Of a stretch of DNA of 64,000 nucleotides, positions 9,091 to 18,295 are shown piece after piece. The stretch is taken from positions 96,968-160,967 of the forward strand of contig NZ_PVWN01000004.1 in assembly GCF_003003885.1 (NCBI RefSeq), read 5' to 3'. Both the position numbers and the translations under genes were made by a program. The notes under the pieces were generated by a model, which was not told where the DNA came from, searched no databases, and saw only the letters and a list, made by a program, of their open reading frames with translations. This DNA comes from Chlorogloea sp. CCALA 695 (GTDB lineage: Bacteria; Cyanobacteriota; Cyanobacteriia; Cyanobacteriales; Chroococcidiopsidaceae). Within the stretch, counting starts at the first letter, position 1. The number at the start of each line of letters is the position of its first letter.

Positions 9091-9127
9091 TGCGAAGCCC
9101 GTTACCGGGCGCGCTTGCGCTATCGCA
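9091..9127 (+). repeat. Dispersed 37-bp GC-rich repeat, intergenic copy
   Basis: It is identical over 37 bases to the copy inside phoD (5664-5700). It lies 28 bases after the GH57 gene and before the convergent Uma2 gene. The following stretch to 9200 has another GC-rich piece (GGGGTAGCGCTAGGGGCGAT) that looks repeat-derived. Confidence 0.9.
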
Positions 9128-9234
9128 CCTTGGATAATTTTACAGGGTAATAAAGTGCGATTACCCAAGGGGTAGCGCTAGGGGCGATCTCGGCGGATTT
9201 TTTAACCTAGGATGACGCCTTTTCAACTGAAAAC

Positions 9235-9879
9235 TTAATTTTGTGTTTGGGATTTTACCCAACTTCTAAAAGCTTTAATGGTTGCATTTCTACCTTTAAT
9301 CTTACTTTGCTCAACATATTGAGGAATAACATCAAATAAAGGCAAGTTGGGAAAGTTGCGGCTAATATTTGATTTGATATACTTGCCACTTTCTAACACA
9401 TTTATTTCTAAACTTTGACCGTCGTATCGCCATAATTCTGGCACTCCCAAAGCTTCGTAATTACTAAGACGGGTGCGAGAAGTGATATCAATTTCAAGTG
9501 CCAGGTCTGGCGGAGGATCGGTGCTAAGGTCTATGCGTTTTTTGCCTCTAATTGCTGCTTCATTTTGAATGTAAAAACAGTCATCTGCTTCTACTCCAGT
9601 TTTCATGCTTTCACTTTTAAAGGTTGTAGAAGCAAGGCTTCTAGCTTCAATCTCTAGTTCTTCAAGCAGCGCTTTTACTAAATCGCCAATTATTACTTTA
9701 TCATCTTCATGTTCTGGCAGTGGGGTCATTATTTCCAATAGCCCCTGACTATAATTAATTTTAGCTGCACGCCTTTCTCCCAGTTCTTCTAAAATGTTTT
9801 CATACATTTGCCAAGAAACATTTTTTAGTAAAAACTGTTGCCCAGGTTGGACAACTAACTGATTTAATTCTAATAGCAT
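9235..9879 (-). CDS. Uma2 family (DUF820) putative endonuclease
   Basis: The protein has 214 residues and the Uma2/DUF820 pattern: an N-terminal segment with ILEELGERRAAKINYSQGLLEIMTPLPEHE, a middle core EADDCFYIQN, and DLALEIDITSRTR with the PD-(D/E)xK-like acidic residues, then YEALGVPELWRYDG. Members are very numerous in cyanobacteria and are believed to be nuclease-fold proteins, but their biological role is largely unknown. The gene stands alone, with a 311-base divergent region upstream. Confidence 0.9.
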   Translation of the reverse strand: MLLELNQLVVQPGQQFLLKNVSWQMYENILEELGERRAAKINYSQGLLEIMTPLPEHEDDKVIIGDLVKALLEELEIEARSLASTTFKSESMKTGVEADDCFYIQNEAAIRGKKRIDLSTDPPPDLALEIDITSRTRLSNYEALGVPELWRYDGQSLEINVLESGKYIKSNISRNFPNLPLFDVIPQYVEQSKIKGRNATIKAFRSWVKSQTQN

Positions 9880-10190
9880 AAATTTACTTACAAATTTGTC
9901 TAACTATTAAATACAAGTATAAGCTGCTTATTTCAAGTTGAGAAGTCGCTCTAAAATCATCTCAATTCAAAAGCCAACGTTTTTTAATGCGCGATACCTA
10001 TTTATTGCCGCCAATCCCAAAAATTTAAGTTGTGATAAGTGTGATCGCATAACGGAATTAGGCAAAAGAGCGATCGCTAATTATTGAAAATCATTGTAAT
10101 TTAAAGTAATACAATTGCCAAAAGTATTTACACTCTCTCAATTTAAAATCACTTTGTCACAATAAAAGTACAGGCTTTGCAGCAAAAAAA
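9880..10190. other. Divergent intergenic region
   Basis: This AT-rich spacer separates the Uma2 gene (minus) from the coiled-coil protein gene (plus). It must hold both promoters. It contains one HIP1 octamer near 10070. I see no hairpin or RNA gene. Confidence 0.5.
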
Positions 10191-10484
10191 ATGACAATAA
10201 ATCAACCAAATGTACCGAATGACTTTGAGACAACAGTTTTATCTGAATTGCGTCAAATTAACCAGAGGTTAGACCATTTAGAGACTAACGTGAGTAATCT
10301 TCAACTCAAGTTAGAAAAAGTCGATTACAAGTTTGACACTTATCAAAAAGCGTCCGACTCAATGGTACGGCTGGCAACTACGATAATTGTAGCGGCGGCG
10401 ACAGTGGCGGTACTACCATCAGCTTTAAGTGCAATTTCTCCCTTAATCAATGCCTTGGTTACTGGTGTAGGATCGGCAAGTTAA
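10191..10484 (+). CDS. Small coiled-coil protein with C-terminal membrane segment
   Basis: The protein has 97 residues. Residues 14-55 show heptad spacing (LRQINQRLDHLETNVSNLQLKLEKV), predicting a coiled coil; residues 62-95 are hydrophobic and Ala/Val/Ile-rich, predicting one membrane anchor or a hairpin. Proteins of this shape are common in cyanobacteria beside unrelated genes; the function is unknown and no holin-type context is present. Its TAA (10482-10484) overlaps the TAA of larB on the other strand. Confidence 0.7.
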   Translation: MTINQPNVPNDFETTVLSELRQINQRLDHLETNVSNLQLKLEKVDYKFDTYQKASDSMVRLATTIIVAAATVAVLPSALSAISPLINALVTGVGSAS

Positions 10485-11257
10485 AGTTTATTCAACTTCG
10501 CTGCCGTTCGTAAAATCTGCCCTGCTAAAATTGCCGCGCCAAAGCCATTATCAATATTGACAACGCCCACACCCGCCGCACAAGAATTGAGCATTGTTAA
10601 TAAAGGTGCAAGCCCACCAAAACTAGCTCCGTAGCCAATGCTAGTAGGCACAGCAATCACCGGACAATCGGCTAAACCTGCAACTACACTCGGTAAAGCC
10701 CCTTCCATTCCAGCCACCACGATTAGCACGGAAGCGGAATCTATAACATGACGATTATTGAGTAAGCGATGAATCCCAGCGACACCTACATCCCACAAAC
10801 GCTGTACTTGGAAGCCGCAAAGAGTCGCTGTAACCGCCGCTTCTTCGGCGACAGGTAAATCTGCTGTTCCCGCCGATAAAATACTGATAATCCCAGGATA
10901 TTGAGGGGCGACTACTTCAGGAGTAAGGGCGCAAATTCTCGCGGCGGGGTAATATTGCAATCCTGTAACTAGAGTTTCTAACTGAGCATAGACACTGCTT
11001 TCAATGCGCGTAGCCATCACTACAGGGTTACGCAGACGCATTGCTTCGATAATTTGAGCAATTTGGTCAGGAGTCTTGTCTTGACCCCATATCACTTCTG
11101 GGAAGCCAGTTCTACGAGTGCGATCGCTATCTATCCGAGCAAAATCGCCGACATTTTCATAACCAAGGTGTTTGAGCTTTTCTAAAGCAACGGTGGGATT
11201 TACTTCGCCTGTAGCTACAGATTCGAGCAGACTTTGCAGATTGTTAGCTTGAGTCAC
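10481..11257 (-). CDS. larB: LarB, nickel-pincer cofactor biosynthesis carboxylase/hydrolase
   Basis: From the GTG at 11257 the protein has 258 residues, starting VTQANNLQSLLESVATGEV, the usual LarB start. The C-terminal half is the AIR-carboxylase (PurE)-like domain, with VVAGMEGALPSVVAGL, a YGASFGGLAPLLTML block and NIDNGFGAAILA. LarB carboxylates and hydrolyses nicotinic acid adenine dinucleotide in the first step of the Ni-pincer cofactor of lactate racemase; LarC and LarE are not in this window. The frame extends upstream to 11335, but that extension is made of repeat DNA (PLPITHYSLPITP), so I reject it. Confidence 0.88.
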   Translation of the reverse strand: MTQANNLQSLLESVATGEVNPTVALEKLKHLGYENVGDFARIDSDRTRRTGFPEVIWGQDKTPDQIAQIIEAMRLRNPVVMATRIESSVYAQLETLVTGLQYYPAARICALTPEVVAPQYPGIISILSAGTADLPVAEEAAVTATLCGFQVQRLWDVGVAGIHRLLNNRHVIDSASVLIVVAGMEGALPSVVAGLADCPVIAVPTSIGYGASFGGLAPLLTMLNSCAAGVGVVNIDNGFGAAILAGQILRTAAKLNKL

Positions 11258-11275
11258 AGTTAATTTTTTAGGGGT

Positions 11276-11313
11276 GATGGGTAATGAGTAATGGGTAATG
11301 GGTAATGGGTAAT
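11276..11313. repeat. Short tandem heptamer repeat (STRR, TAATGGG)
   Basis: Units of TAATGGG, or TAATGAG once, recur about five times with a 7-base period just upstream of the larB start. Heptameric STRRs of this kind are typical of cyanobacterial genomes; a related tract is at 25754-25782. Confidence 0.85.
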
Positions 11314-11354
11314 AGTTCAAATTCCCAATGACCAATTCCCGATTACCCTTTTAG

Positions 11355-13139
11355 TTACTCTGGTACTACCTTGAGTTTATATTTATCCCACATTGTTCCG
11401 CCTTGAGAGCCGAGAGCAGAGTATTCTAATCCTTGGATGCGATCGCGTACTGCAACTAAAGACAACGGGCTTACTAGGTGAATAAAGGGTAAATATTCCT
11501 GAGTCAATTTTTGAGTTTCGGCATAAATAGCTTTACGCTTTGCTTCATCTAATTCTTGAGAACCTTTAATGTACAAACGTCCAATTTCTGCTTCCCATGG
11601 GGCTATTTCCCTTCCTATAAGCGGTTTTTCTCCTGGTGGTTCTTTTTGGTTGAAGCTGTGCAAACCACCATTAGTCAACCATACATTAGCGCCATCGTGA
11701 GGTTCTATACCACCTGTAAAACCGAGTAAGTAGCATTCCCAATCTAAAGAATTTGACAGCTTATCTGTAAGTGTATTAAAGGCAATGGGGTTGTAATCTA
11801 CTTGAATGCCAATTTTACTCAAATCTTGTTTAACTTGCGCTCCCATTGCAACGCGAGTTTTATTTTCGCTATTAGTAATTAATGAAAACCTGACTCTATT
11901 GCCCTCTGCGTCTAATAATTGCTTTTTATTGTTGTATTTAAAACCTGCTTGCAACAATAATTCCTTTGCTTTTTGGGGGTTATAGTTATACGTTCTCAAG
12001 CCTTGTGCGGGGGAAATGTAAAAAGGGCTTTGAATGTCTATCGGCGAATCTTGCACAGCACCCAGACCGCGAAAGACGTTATTTAGCATGGTTTGGCGAT
12101 CAATGGCGTAGGCTACCGCCTGTCTAAATTCTAAGGTATTAAACCAACGGGATTTAATTGGATCGATTAGGGGACGATTATTTCTTTTCCCTTTATTTAA
12201 GTTAAAGGCGATAAAAACCTTTTGAAACTTAGCACCACCGTTATAAACCGTAAATTTACCTCGTTTTTCTTCCCGTTTGAGCAACGAAAAGTTTTCGGGA
12301 GAAATTTCTACAACATCCAAACCTTTAGAGCGAAATTGCAAGACGATTGTATCGGTAGATTCAATGATTTGCCAGACAATCCGCTCAATATAAGGCTGTC
12401 GATTTCCTTGAGCATCTTTACGCCAGTAGTAAGGGTTACGTTCAAATATGACTCGCTGACCGGGGGCGTAACTTGCTATTTTATAAGCACCATTAACAAT
12501 AACTTTGCGCGGATCTGTATCTGTTCCCCAAGTAGAGAGAAATTGAGGTTTTCCTTTAGCATCCTTAGTTGTAATCGACTTTGCTAAAATGTGTTTTGGC
12601 AAAATACCGACAGAATTTGTTGATGCTCCGGTAGTTGTGCTAAGAAAAGGTGCAAAAGGTTCGGGAAAGATAAATTCGACTTGGCGATCGCTCTTTTTCC
12701 TAATTTCGGGAAAAACCCCCCCCGCACCTACTTTTAAAAAGTCTTTCCAATCGGTCGGTATCGCTGGATTGAAAATGATGTCTTGATAAGTAAAAACAAC
12801 GTCATCGGCGGTTAGCGGTTCGCCATCTGACCATTGCAAACCCGCTCTTAAAGTAAAAGTTATGCGTTTTTTATCGTCTGAAACTTGCCAAGATTCGGCT
12901 AACGCTGGCTCAATTTTTGCTGTAATCCCGTTAAGCGTGGTTAATCCTTCGCTGGTAAACAAAAAAATATGGGGAAACTCTTGGTTAAAAGCGTAGTTAA
13001 AAGTTTTTGGGTCGCCAATAGTGCTAGTAACTAACTGCGATACTTGCGCCGCTTCGGTTTTTAACTCTGTTGGGTTGCAGCTAGTCAGGCTAAAAATGAG
13101 TAAAACTGTCAGCCAAAATCGCCAGAATAAGAGGATCAT
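11355..13139 (-). CDS. Peptide-type ABC transporter substrate-binding lipoprotein (SBP family 5)
   Basis: The protein has 594 residues. A lipoprotein signal is clear (hydrophobic run, then LTSCNP with the lipobox Cys near residue 21). The family 5 (OppA/DppA) signature appears as SWQVSDDKKRITFTLRAGLQWSDGEPLTADDVVF, followed by RQAVAYAIDRQTMLNNVF. It would capture oligopeptides or similar solutes in the periplasm. It starts one base after the stop of the upstream paralogue (13141-14913), so the two form an operon made by tandem duplication. No permease or ATPase genes are adjacent, so the partner transporter lies elsewhere. Confidence 0.9.
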   Translation of the reverse strand: MILLFWRFWLTVLLIFSLTSCNPTELKTEAAQVSQLVTSTIGDPKTFNYAFNQEFPHIFLFTSEGLTTLNGITAKIEPALAESWQVSDDKKRITFTLRAGLQWSDGEPLTADDVVFTYQDIIFNPAIPTDWKDFLKVGAGGVFPEIRKKSDRQVEFIFPEPFAPFLSTTTGASTNSVGILPKHILAKSITTKDAKGKPQFLSTWGTDTDPRKVIVNGAYKIASYAPGQRVIFERNPYYWRKDAQGNRQPYIERIVWQIIESTDTIVLQFRSKGLDVVEISPENFSLLKREEKRGKFTVYNGGAKFQKVFIAFNLNKGKRNNRPLIDPIKSRWFNTLEFRQAVAYAIDRQTMLNNVFRGLGAVQDSPIDIQSPFYISPAQGLRTYNYNPQKAKELLLQAGFKYNNKKQLLDAEGNRVRFSLITNSENKTRVAMGAQVKQDLSKIGIQVDYNPIAFNTLTDKLSNSLDWECYLLGFTGGIEPHDGANVWLTNGGLHSFNQKEPPGEKPLIGREIAPWEAEIGRLYIKGSQELDEAKRKAIYAETQKLTQEYLPFIHLVSPLSLVAVRDRIQGLEYSALGSQGGTMWDKYKLKVVPE

Positions 13140-13140
13140 T

Positions 13141-14913
13141 TTATTTTTCTACAGCTTTCAATTCGTAAATATTCCAAATTGGGCCGCCATAAGCTGAATA
13201 TTTGATATTTTGAATGCGATCGCGTACTGCCAATAAACCAATAGGATTAACTAAGTAAATAAAAGGTAAGTATTCTTGAGTGAGACGTTGAGTCTCAGCG
13301 TAGATTGCTTTACGTTTAGCTTCATCAACTTCTTTTGCGCCTTGAACATATAAGCGACCAATTTCGGCTTCCCAGGAGGCAATTTCTCGACCTGCAATCG
13401 GCGTTTGCCCAGTTTGAGGTTTTTGGTTGAACATATGAGATGAACCATCAGGTAGCCAAAGGTTTGCGGCATTATTTGGCTCTACACCACCTGTAAAACC
13501 AAGATACACACAATCCCAATCAAGGGTATTGTCTAGCTTTTCTACTAAAGAATTGAAAGCAATATTTTGGATATCAACGCGCATCCCAATTTTGCTTAAA
13601 TCTTGCTTGATTTGTGCCTGAATAAAGCCTGTACCACCAGTATTAGCTGTCAGAGTAAAACGGACTCTGTTACCTTGTGCGTCGGATAACTCGCCCTTAT
13701 CGTTGTATTTAAAACCTGCTTGCTGTAACAGTTCCTTTGCTTTTTGAGGATTGTAATCGTAGGATTTTAAACCTTCATCGCGCGAAAGATAATAAGGGCT
13801 TTGGACGGCAATTGGAGAGTTTTGCGGCTCCCCTACTCCTTGAAAGATATTATTAATCATCGCTTGGCGATTGATACCGTAGGCTACCGCTTGTCTAAAT
13901 TCTACAGTGTTGAACCAGCGCGATTTAATAGGATCGATTAAAGGTTTACCGTTTCTTTTGCCTTTATTTTGATTAAAAGTAATAAACATCGTACTTGATG
14001 AAGGGCCACCATTATAAATAGTGAAACTTCCCCGCTTTTCTTCACGCTTGAGTAATCTAAAAGTTCTCGGCCCAATTTCGAGAATATCTAACCCTCCCGA
14101 ACGAAACTGTAATACAGCAGTATCAACGTTTTCTACTAATTGCCAAACTATCCGCTCAATATAAGGTTGAGGGTTTCCTTGCTTGTCTTTGCGCCAGTAA
14201 TAGGGGTTGCGACCAAATATTACTCGTTGGCTGGTATTGTAAGCGTCTAGCTTGTAGGGGCCATTGCTAATAACTTTTTTGGGATCAGTATCTGTTCCCC
14301 AAGTAGATAAAAATTGCGGCTTCCCTTCCCCGTCTTTGGTAGTAATCGTTTTAGCTAAAATGTGTTTGGGAAGAATTGGCGTTCCTCCCGCACTGCGGAG
14401 TAAAGGTGCAAAAGGTTCGGGTACTATAAATTCTACTTGGCGATCGCTAATTTTACGCACTTTAGGTAAAGCCTTGCTTTCGCCAATTTGCAAGCCGTCT
14501 CTTGTAGATGTGGGGATATCTGGGTTTAAATAAATATCATTAAAGCTAAAAACTACGTCATCAGCCGTTAAAGGTATGCCGTCTGACCATTTCAACCCTT
14601 GACGCAAGGTAAAAACTATTTGCTTTTTGTCGTCGGAGATTTGCCAAGTCTCGGCTAAGGCTGGCTCAATTTCGGCTGTTACGCCATTTTCAGTAATCAA
14701 ACCTTCGTAGATTAGAGAAAAAACGTTAGGAGACTCACTACTGAGAGCATAGTTAAAGGTTTTTGGTTCGCCGACTATAGTATCTACTAGCTGCGTTACT
14801 TGCGCCGCTTGAGATTTAAAATCATTAGGATTACAGCTACTAAGAGCGATCGCAATTACAACCGTTAATAGTCCTACCAACCACCGCCGCATCGAGGGAA
14901 AAATCGCAAACAT
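13141..14913 (-). CDS. Peptide-type ABC transporter substrate-binding lipoprotein (SBP family 5), tandem paralogue
   Basis: The protein has 590 residues and a lipoprotein signal ending in LSSCNP. It aligns along its whole length with the next gene, sharing for example ADDVVF, WGTDTDPKKV, YYWRKDKQGNPQPYIERIVWQ and RDRIQ near the C-terminus, but the two are clearly diverged. The role is periplasmic solute capture for a Dpp/Opp-type importer. It leads the two-gene unit. A relic of the end of a third copy is found 50-130 bases upstream of its start, so the array was once longer. Confidence 0.9.
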   Translation of the reverse strand: MFAIFPSMRRWLVGLLTVVIAIALSSCNPNDFKSQAAQVTQLVDTIVGEPKTFNYALSSESPNVFSLIYEGLITENGVTAEIEPALAETWQISDDKKQIVFTLRQGLKWSDGIPLTADDVVFSFNDIYLNPDIPTSTRDGLQIGESKALPKVRKISDRQVEFIVPEPFAPLLRSAGGTPILPKHILAKTITTKDGEGKPQFLSTWGTDTDPKKVISNGPYKLDAYNTSQRVIFGRNPYYWRKDKQGNPQPYIERIVWQLVENVDTAVLQFRSGGLDILEIGPRTFRLLKREEKRGSFTIYNGGPSSSTMFITFNQNKGKRNGKPLIDPIKSRWFNTVEFRQAVAYGINRQAMINNIFQGVGEPQNSPIAVQSPYYLSRDEGLKSYDYNPQKAKELLQQAGFKYNDKGELSDAQGNRVRFTLTANTGGTGFIQAQIKQDLSKIGMRVDIQNIAFNSLVEKLDNTLDWDCVYLGFTGGVEPNNAANLWLPDGSSHMFNQKPQTGQTPIAGREIASWEAEIGRLYVQGAKEVDEAKRKAIYAETQRLTQEYLPFIYLVNPIGLLAVRDRIQNIKYSAYGGPIWNIYELKAVEK

Positions 14914-14964
14914 CTGGCAAAGTTACTAAATCTCTATAGTTTACAAGGTTTCCCCAAACAGCAT

Positions 14965-15046
14965 CTAATTGTCTACCTTAAGTTCGTAGATATTCTAAAA
15001 TGCGCCTAAAGCGGAGAATTTGAAGTTTTGAATGCGATCGCAACTA
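14965..15046 (-). pseudogene. Relic of the C-terminus of a third family 5 binding protein
   Basis: Read on the minus strand, about 26 codons give DRIQNFKFSALGAF, a stop (TAG, where the paralogue has Trp), then NIYELKVDN and a final TAG. The intact neighbour ends DRIQNIKYSAYGGPIWNIYELKAVEK, so the match is codon for codon. The rest of the gene is gone: the 5' side runs into AT-rich sequence without similarity. It marks a deletion in a once three-membered tandem array. Confidence 0.85.
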
Positions 15047-15198
15047 CTAACGTTAGTATAAAAGCTATCGATTTACGCCCCAATTGTAAAAAGTCATAAC
15101 TTATTTAACATATTTATATTGATTTGCGGATTTTGGCGATCGCACTTGCAAATTTATTTTCAACTATAGCGAGATTATCAGTTTTCTATTAGAAATCT

Positions 15199-15630
15199 TT
15201 ATCGCCAGTAACGCTTACCTTTCCAAAAAACGCCTAAAATCACCCCCACTAACTGTAGTTGATTAACGTCCGTTAAAAAGGCTGGTATAGGGATGTAACT
15301 TCTAATTATTAAGCCAACAATTAAACATAAAATTAAAGACCAAAGCACCCCAGCATTAATAAAAACTTGTTTTTTTAAGGTTTCTAGTAAAAATACAGCT
15401 AATGCACCAATACCAACACCGATCGCACTAATGGTAAATAAAGATAATAAAGGTGAGTATAACGTCGCAGCTAATATTCTGACGATTATAAACTGCGTCA
15501 CTTCATTTAATTGGTCATAAGTTAATCCCAGTACCAACTCTAGAGTAGTGACGATTATCAGCGTCATACTACTGACGATTATTAGCGAAGTCCAGGGTAA
15601 ATATTTAAGTTGACGTAAGGGGTTAGCCAT
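15199..15630 (-). CDS. Integral membrane protein of unknown function, downstream of ispF
   Basis: The protein has 143 residues with about four hydrophobic segments (near 15-32, 48-80, 92-112 and 122-138) and almost no charged residues except at the ends. It starts MANPLRQLKYLPWTSL. It begins only 6 bases after the ispF stop on the same strand, so it is probably co-transcribed. I do not recognise the family. Confidence 0.7.
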   Translation of the reverse strand: MANPLRQLKYLPWTSLIIVSSMTLIIVTTLELVLGLTYDQLNEVTQFIIVRILAATLYSPLLSLFTISAIGVGIGALAVFLLETLKKQVFINAGVLWSLILCLIVGLIIRSYIPIPAFLTDVNQLQLVGVILGVFWKGKRYWR

Positions 15631-15636
15631 AATTAA

Positions 15637-16119
15637 TTAACTAGATACTAATAAAACTACTGCATAAGCGGCGATTCCTTCTTCTCTCCCTACAGCATCT
15701 AATTGTTCGTTTGTGGTGGCTTTAACACCGATACAATCGGCGGGTATTTGCAAAACTTTTGCTAGGCGATCGCGCATACTAGAAATATATGGTTTTAATT
15801 TCGGACGTTCGGCGACAACTACTGAATCAATATTGCCAATTTTCCAACCGCGATCGCTAATTAATTGATTTACCTTACTTAGTAATACTAAACTATCTGC
15901 CCCCGCCCACTGAGAGTCGCTAGGGGGAAAATATAGCCCAATATCTCCCAACGACAAAGCGCCCAACATTGCATCCATAATTGCATGAGTGAGTACGTCC
16001 GCATCGCTGTGTCCTAGCAAACCCAACTCATGAGGAATTTCTACCCCGCCCAAAATTAAGCGGCGATTAGTGCTTAGTTGGTGGATATCGTAGCCATTAC
16101 CAATCCGAATATTAACCAT
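15637..16119 (-). CDS. ispF: 2-C-methyl-D-erythritol 2,4-cyclodiphosphate synthase
   Basis: The protein has 160 residues, the normal IspF length. It begins [11 protein letters not shown], with the metal ligands D11 and H13, and continues with [19 protein letters not shown] and [30 protein letters not shown] near the end is the IspF signature (here [11 protein letters not shown]). It makes the cyclic diphosphate in the MEP pathway for isoprenoids (carotenoids, phytyl and quinone chains) in the cytoplasm. A small membrane protein gene follows in the same unit. Confidence 0.96.
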   Translation of the reverse strand: MVNIRIGNGYDIHQLSTNRRLILGGVEIPHELGLLGHSDADVLTHAIMDAMLGALSLGDIGLYFPPSDSQWAGADSLVLLSKVNQLISDRGWKIGNIDSVVVAERPKLKPYISSMRDRLAKVLQIPADCIGVKATTNEQLDAVGREEGIAAYAVVLLVSS

Positions 16120-16464
16120 AGTTGAAATTTGAAAATATATATTTTTATTAAACTTTTTGATCTAAGTAACTTACTACTGTCCTTCTCGCTTTTTTGACCA
16201 AACACCCCTGACATACTTATCCCTGTTACCACCAATACCATTAATCCTAATCGGTTCAAAATTGGATAAGCTGCATAAGGAGGTTTGGAAAATTTAAGTT
16301 TAACTTGCAAGGAGCGCGATCGCTTATTCGCCTTTTTTGGTTCTAATTATAGCCATAAGACGCTAACTTATAAAATAGCATTGGACAATGTAGCCACTAT
16401 ATGAGTAGTATTGTTTTTGTTTTTTGGATGATTAAAAAAGAGATTTACTGATTTATTTATTAAA
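16120..16464. other. Intergenic region upstream of ispF
   Basis: This region between two minus-strand genes holds the ispF promoter. A HIP1-type site lies near 16316. I see no convincing gene, hairpin or RNA here; a 78-codon frame overlapping the ispF start is a shadow of that gene and was left out. Confidence 0.5.
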
Positions 16465-17019
16465 TTAAACTCTACTCCACGACTCTTGGATAAAACTGAT
16501 AGCGATTTGAATTAATGGCCATCCCAGCAAACAAATTAATGATGCCCAAGTAGTATTAATATCTAACCCTTGACGGACAGCAACAATTACAGCAAGTAAA
16601 CTCCAAACAGACAAAACAAGCTCAATTGGTTGTCCGAGTAGTGGAATCAGCGTTAAAAAGTTTAATACTTGAGGAGCATAAGCAAAACCAATAGGAATTA
16701 ACAATTCTCTAAAACTTGGCGAATTTCTCCTTAACCGTCTACCAATTAGCCAAATAGTCAACGTCCAAAAGTAATAGCCAGCAACAATACTCAGCGCATC
16801 AACCAAAAGTGCTAAAGGCAAAATAGAGATTGCTGTCCAATTAATGATAAAAACAACCCAAGTACCTATAGCATGGGAAATTGCGGCTAAAATTACGATG
16901 GTTTGAGCGACGCGATGAGTTATAGCATCATTCGGGGCATTTTCGTAGAAATTAGCGTCTAGGGACAAAGCACTAGCTAAAGTTTTTCCTAAACCCTTTC
17001 TTGTCTCTTTGTTCCTCAC
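16465..17019 (-). CDS. Yip1-domain-like multispanning membrane protein
   Basis: The protein has 184 residues with about five membrane segments from residue 35 onward and a polar N-terminus. The overall pattern (DAITHRVAQTIVILAAISHAIGTW, then a helix pair ending LIPIGFAYAPQVLNFL) resembles bacterial Yip1/DUF1282-like proteins of cyanobacteria, whose role is unknown. It is divergent from the hydrolase-like gene, with only 62 bases between the starts, so the two share a promoter region. Confidence 0.65.
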   Translation of the reverse strand: MRNKETRKGLGKTLASALSLDANFYENAPNDAITHRVAQTIVILAAISHAIGTWVVFIINWTAISILPLALLVDALSIVAGYYFWTLTIWLIGRRLRRNSPSFRELLIPIGFAYAPQVLNFLTLIPLLGQPIELVLSVWSLLAVIVAVRQGLDINTTWASLICLLGWPLIQIAISFIQESWSRV

Positions 17020-17081
17020 TATTGGTTCCTAATATTAATAGCTAAGTGTAAAATACTATTTAATTGATTAACTATAATTAA

Positions 17082-18071
17082 ATGTGGCGACTATTAGTTA
17101 AATTAATTTTTTGGTTGCGGGGTGGAAGTTTAAAACTCTTAACTATAGCCCTAATAATTTTATTGGTTTGGGGAACACTTTCGCCAGTTGGAACCTTAAT
17201 TTGGTGGGCTGATGAAGGCGTACAACTGCTGGGATTAAAAACCAATCCTAAAGTTATGCCTATAAGCCCTAATACTTCAATTTCTAAATCTTCTCAGTTA
17301 AATTGTTATATTGTCTTTCTCCCAGGAGTAGGAGATTTTTCCGCAAATCAACTCACGTCCGGCGAAGAATTATTTTTAGATAGTTTAGTTGCTGCTCATC
17401 CTAATTGTATCGCCGTCAGCGATGTTTTTCCTTACTCTGCCGCCAATGAAAGCTTGGGCGGAAAGCGGGTACTTGCTCCATTATGGAATTTTGCTGATCG
17501 CGCTCAAGGATGGTTGGCAATATCAAATGTAGTCATTAAAATTCGTAATTTGTGGCGATTTGCAATTTCTGCCGATCCCCGTTACGGCCCAATTTACAAT
17601 CAAGGTATTGCTACAGCTATTATTGAGCGCATGACTGCCCAGCAGCCTATACCAGAAAAACCGCAAATTATTCTTTTAGGGACTAGCGGCGGCGTACAGG
17701 TGGCTCTAGGTGCGGCAGATTATCTTAAGCGCAGATTAGAGGCTAACATTGTTGTAGTTTCTTTAGGCGGTGTATTTGCGGGAACCAATGGGTTTAAAGT
17801 AAGCGATCGCGTTTATCATCTGCACGGCAAATTTGATTGGGTAGAAAATATTGGCGCGGTTGTATTTCCTTCTAGGTGGCGTTGGAGTGTAGCATCGCCT
17901 TTTAATCAAGCTCGGTTGCAAAATCGTTATACGGTAGCAAGTTCCGGCGCTCACGCTCACGACGGAGCGGAAGGTTATTTTGGTGAAAATTTGCATAACA
18001 AAGGCGTTACTTATGTAGATTTGACCTTGCAACAAGTAAATCAATTACCGATCTGGTTAGCAAAAAAGTAA
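17082..18071 (+). CDS. Membrane-anchored alpha/beta-hydrolase-like protein
   Basis: The protein has 329 residues. One hydrophobic anchor at residues 18-45 is followed by a soluble domain. CYIVFLPGVGDFS near residue 80 resembles the first strand and oxyanion loop of an alpha/beta hydrolase, and ILLGTSGGVQVALGAA near 205 resembles the nucleophile elbow (G-T-S-G-G, Ser as nucleophile), with HLHGKFDWV and HAHDG as possible sites for the acid and His. The substrate is unknown. The protein appears conserved in cyanobacteria, but I cannot name it. Confidence 0.65.
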   Translation: MWRLLVKLIFWLRGGSLKLLTIALIILLVWGTLSPVGTLIWWADEGVQLLGLKTNPKVMPISPNTSISKSSQLNCYIVFLPGVGDFSANQLTSGEELFLDSLVAAHPNCIAVSDVFPYSAANESLGGKRVLAPLWNFADRAQGWLAISNVVIKIRNLWRFAISADPRYGPIYNQGIATAIIERMTAQQPIPEKPQIILLGTSGGVQVALGAADYLKRRLEANIVVVSLGGVFAGTNGFKVSDRVYHLHGKFDWVENIGAVVFPSRWRWSVASPFNQARLQNRYTVASSGAHAHDGAEGYFGENLHNKGVTYVDLTLQQVNQLPIWLAKK

Positions 18072-18295
18072 GAGTAGGATTATTTTTGTATAAATATTTA
18101 CACTTAAACTTAGTACAATATATTTTTTTAAGTAGCATAATAACTTAAATATCTCAAACCTAGGCTGGAAGAATACTGGCGGTTTTGCCTCCTAATTAGC
18201 GATCGCCTAAAAAATCTTTCTTCATAGCCTTTGGAAGACGTAACAGCAAATCAAAAAATGCTATCAAACTAAAGAGACAAGTATAGGAAAATAGC

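Noticed and set aside
16074..16310. 78-codon minus-strand frame overlapping the ispF start
   Set aside because: It overlaps ispF in another frame and has no family features.
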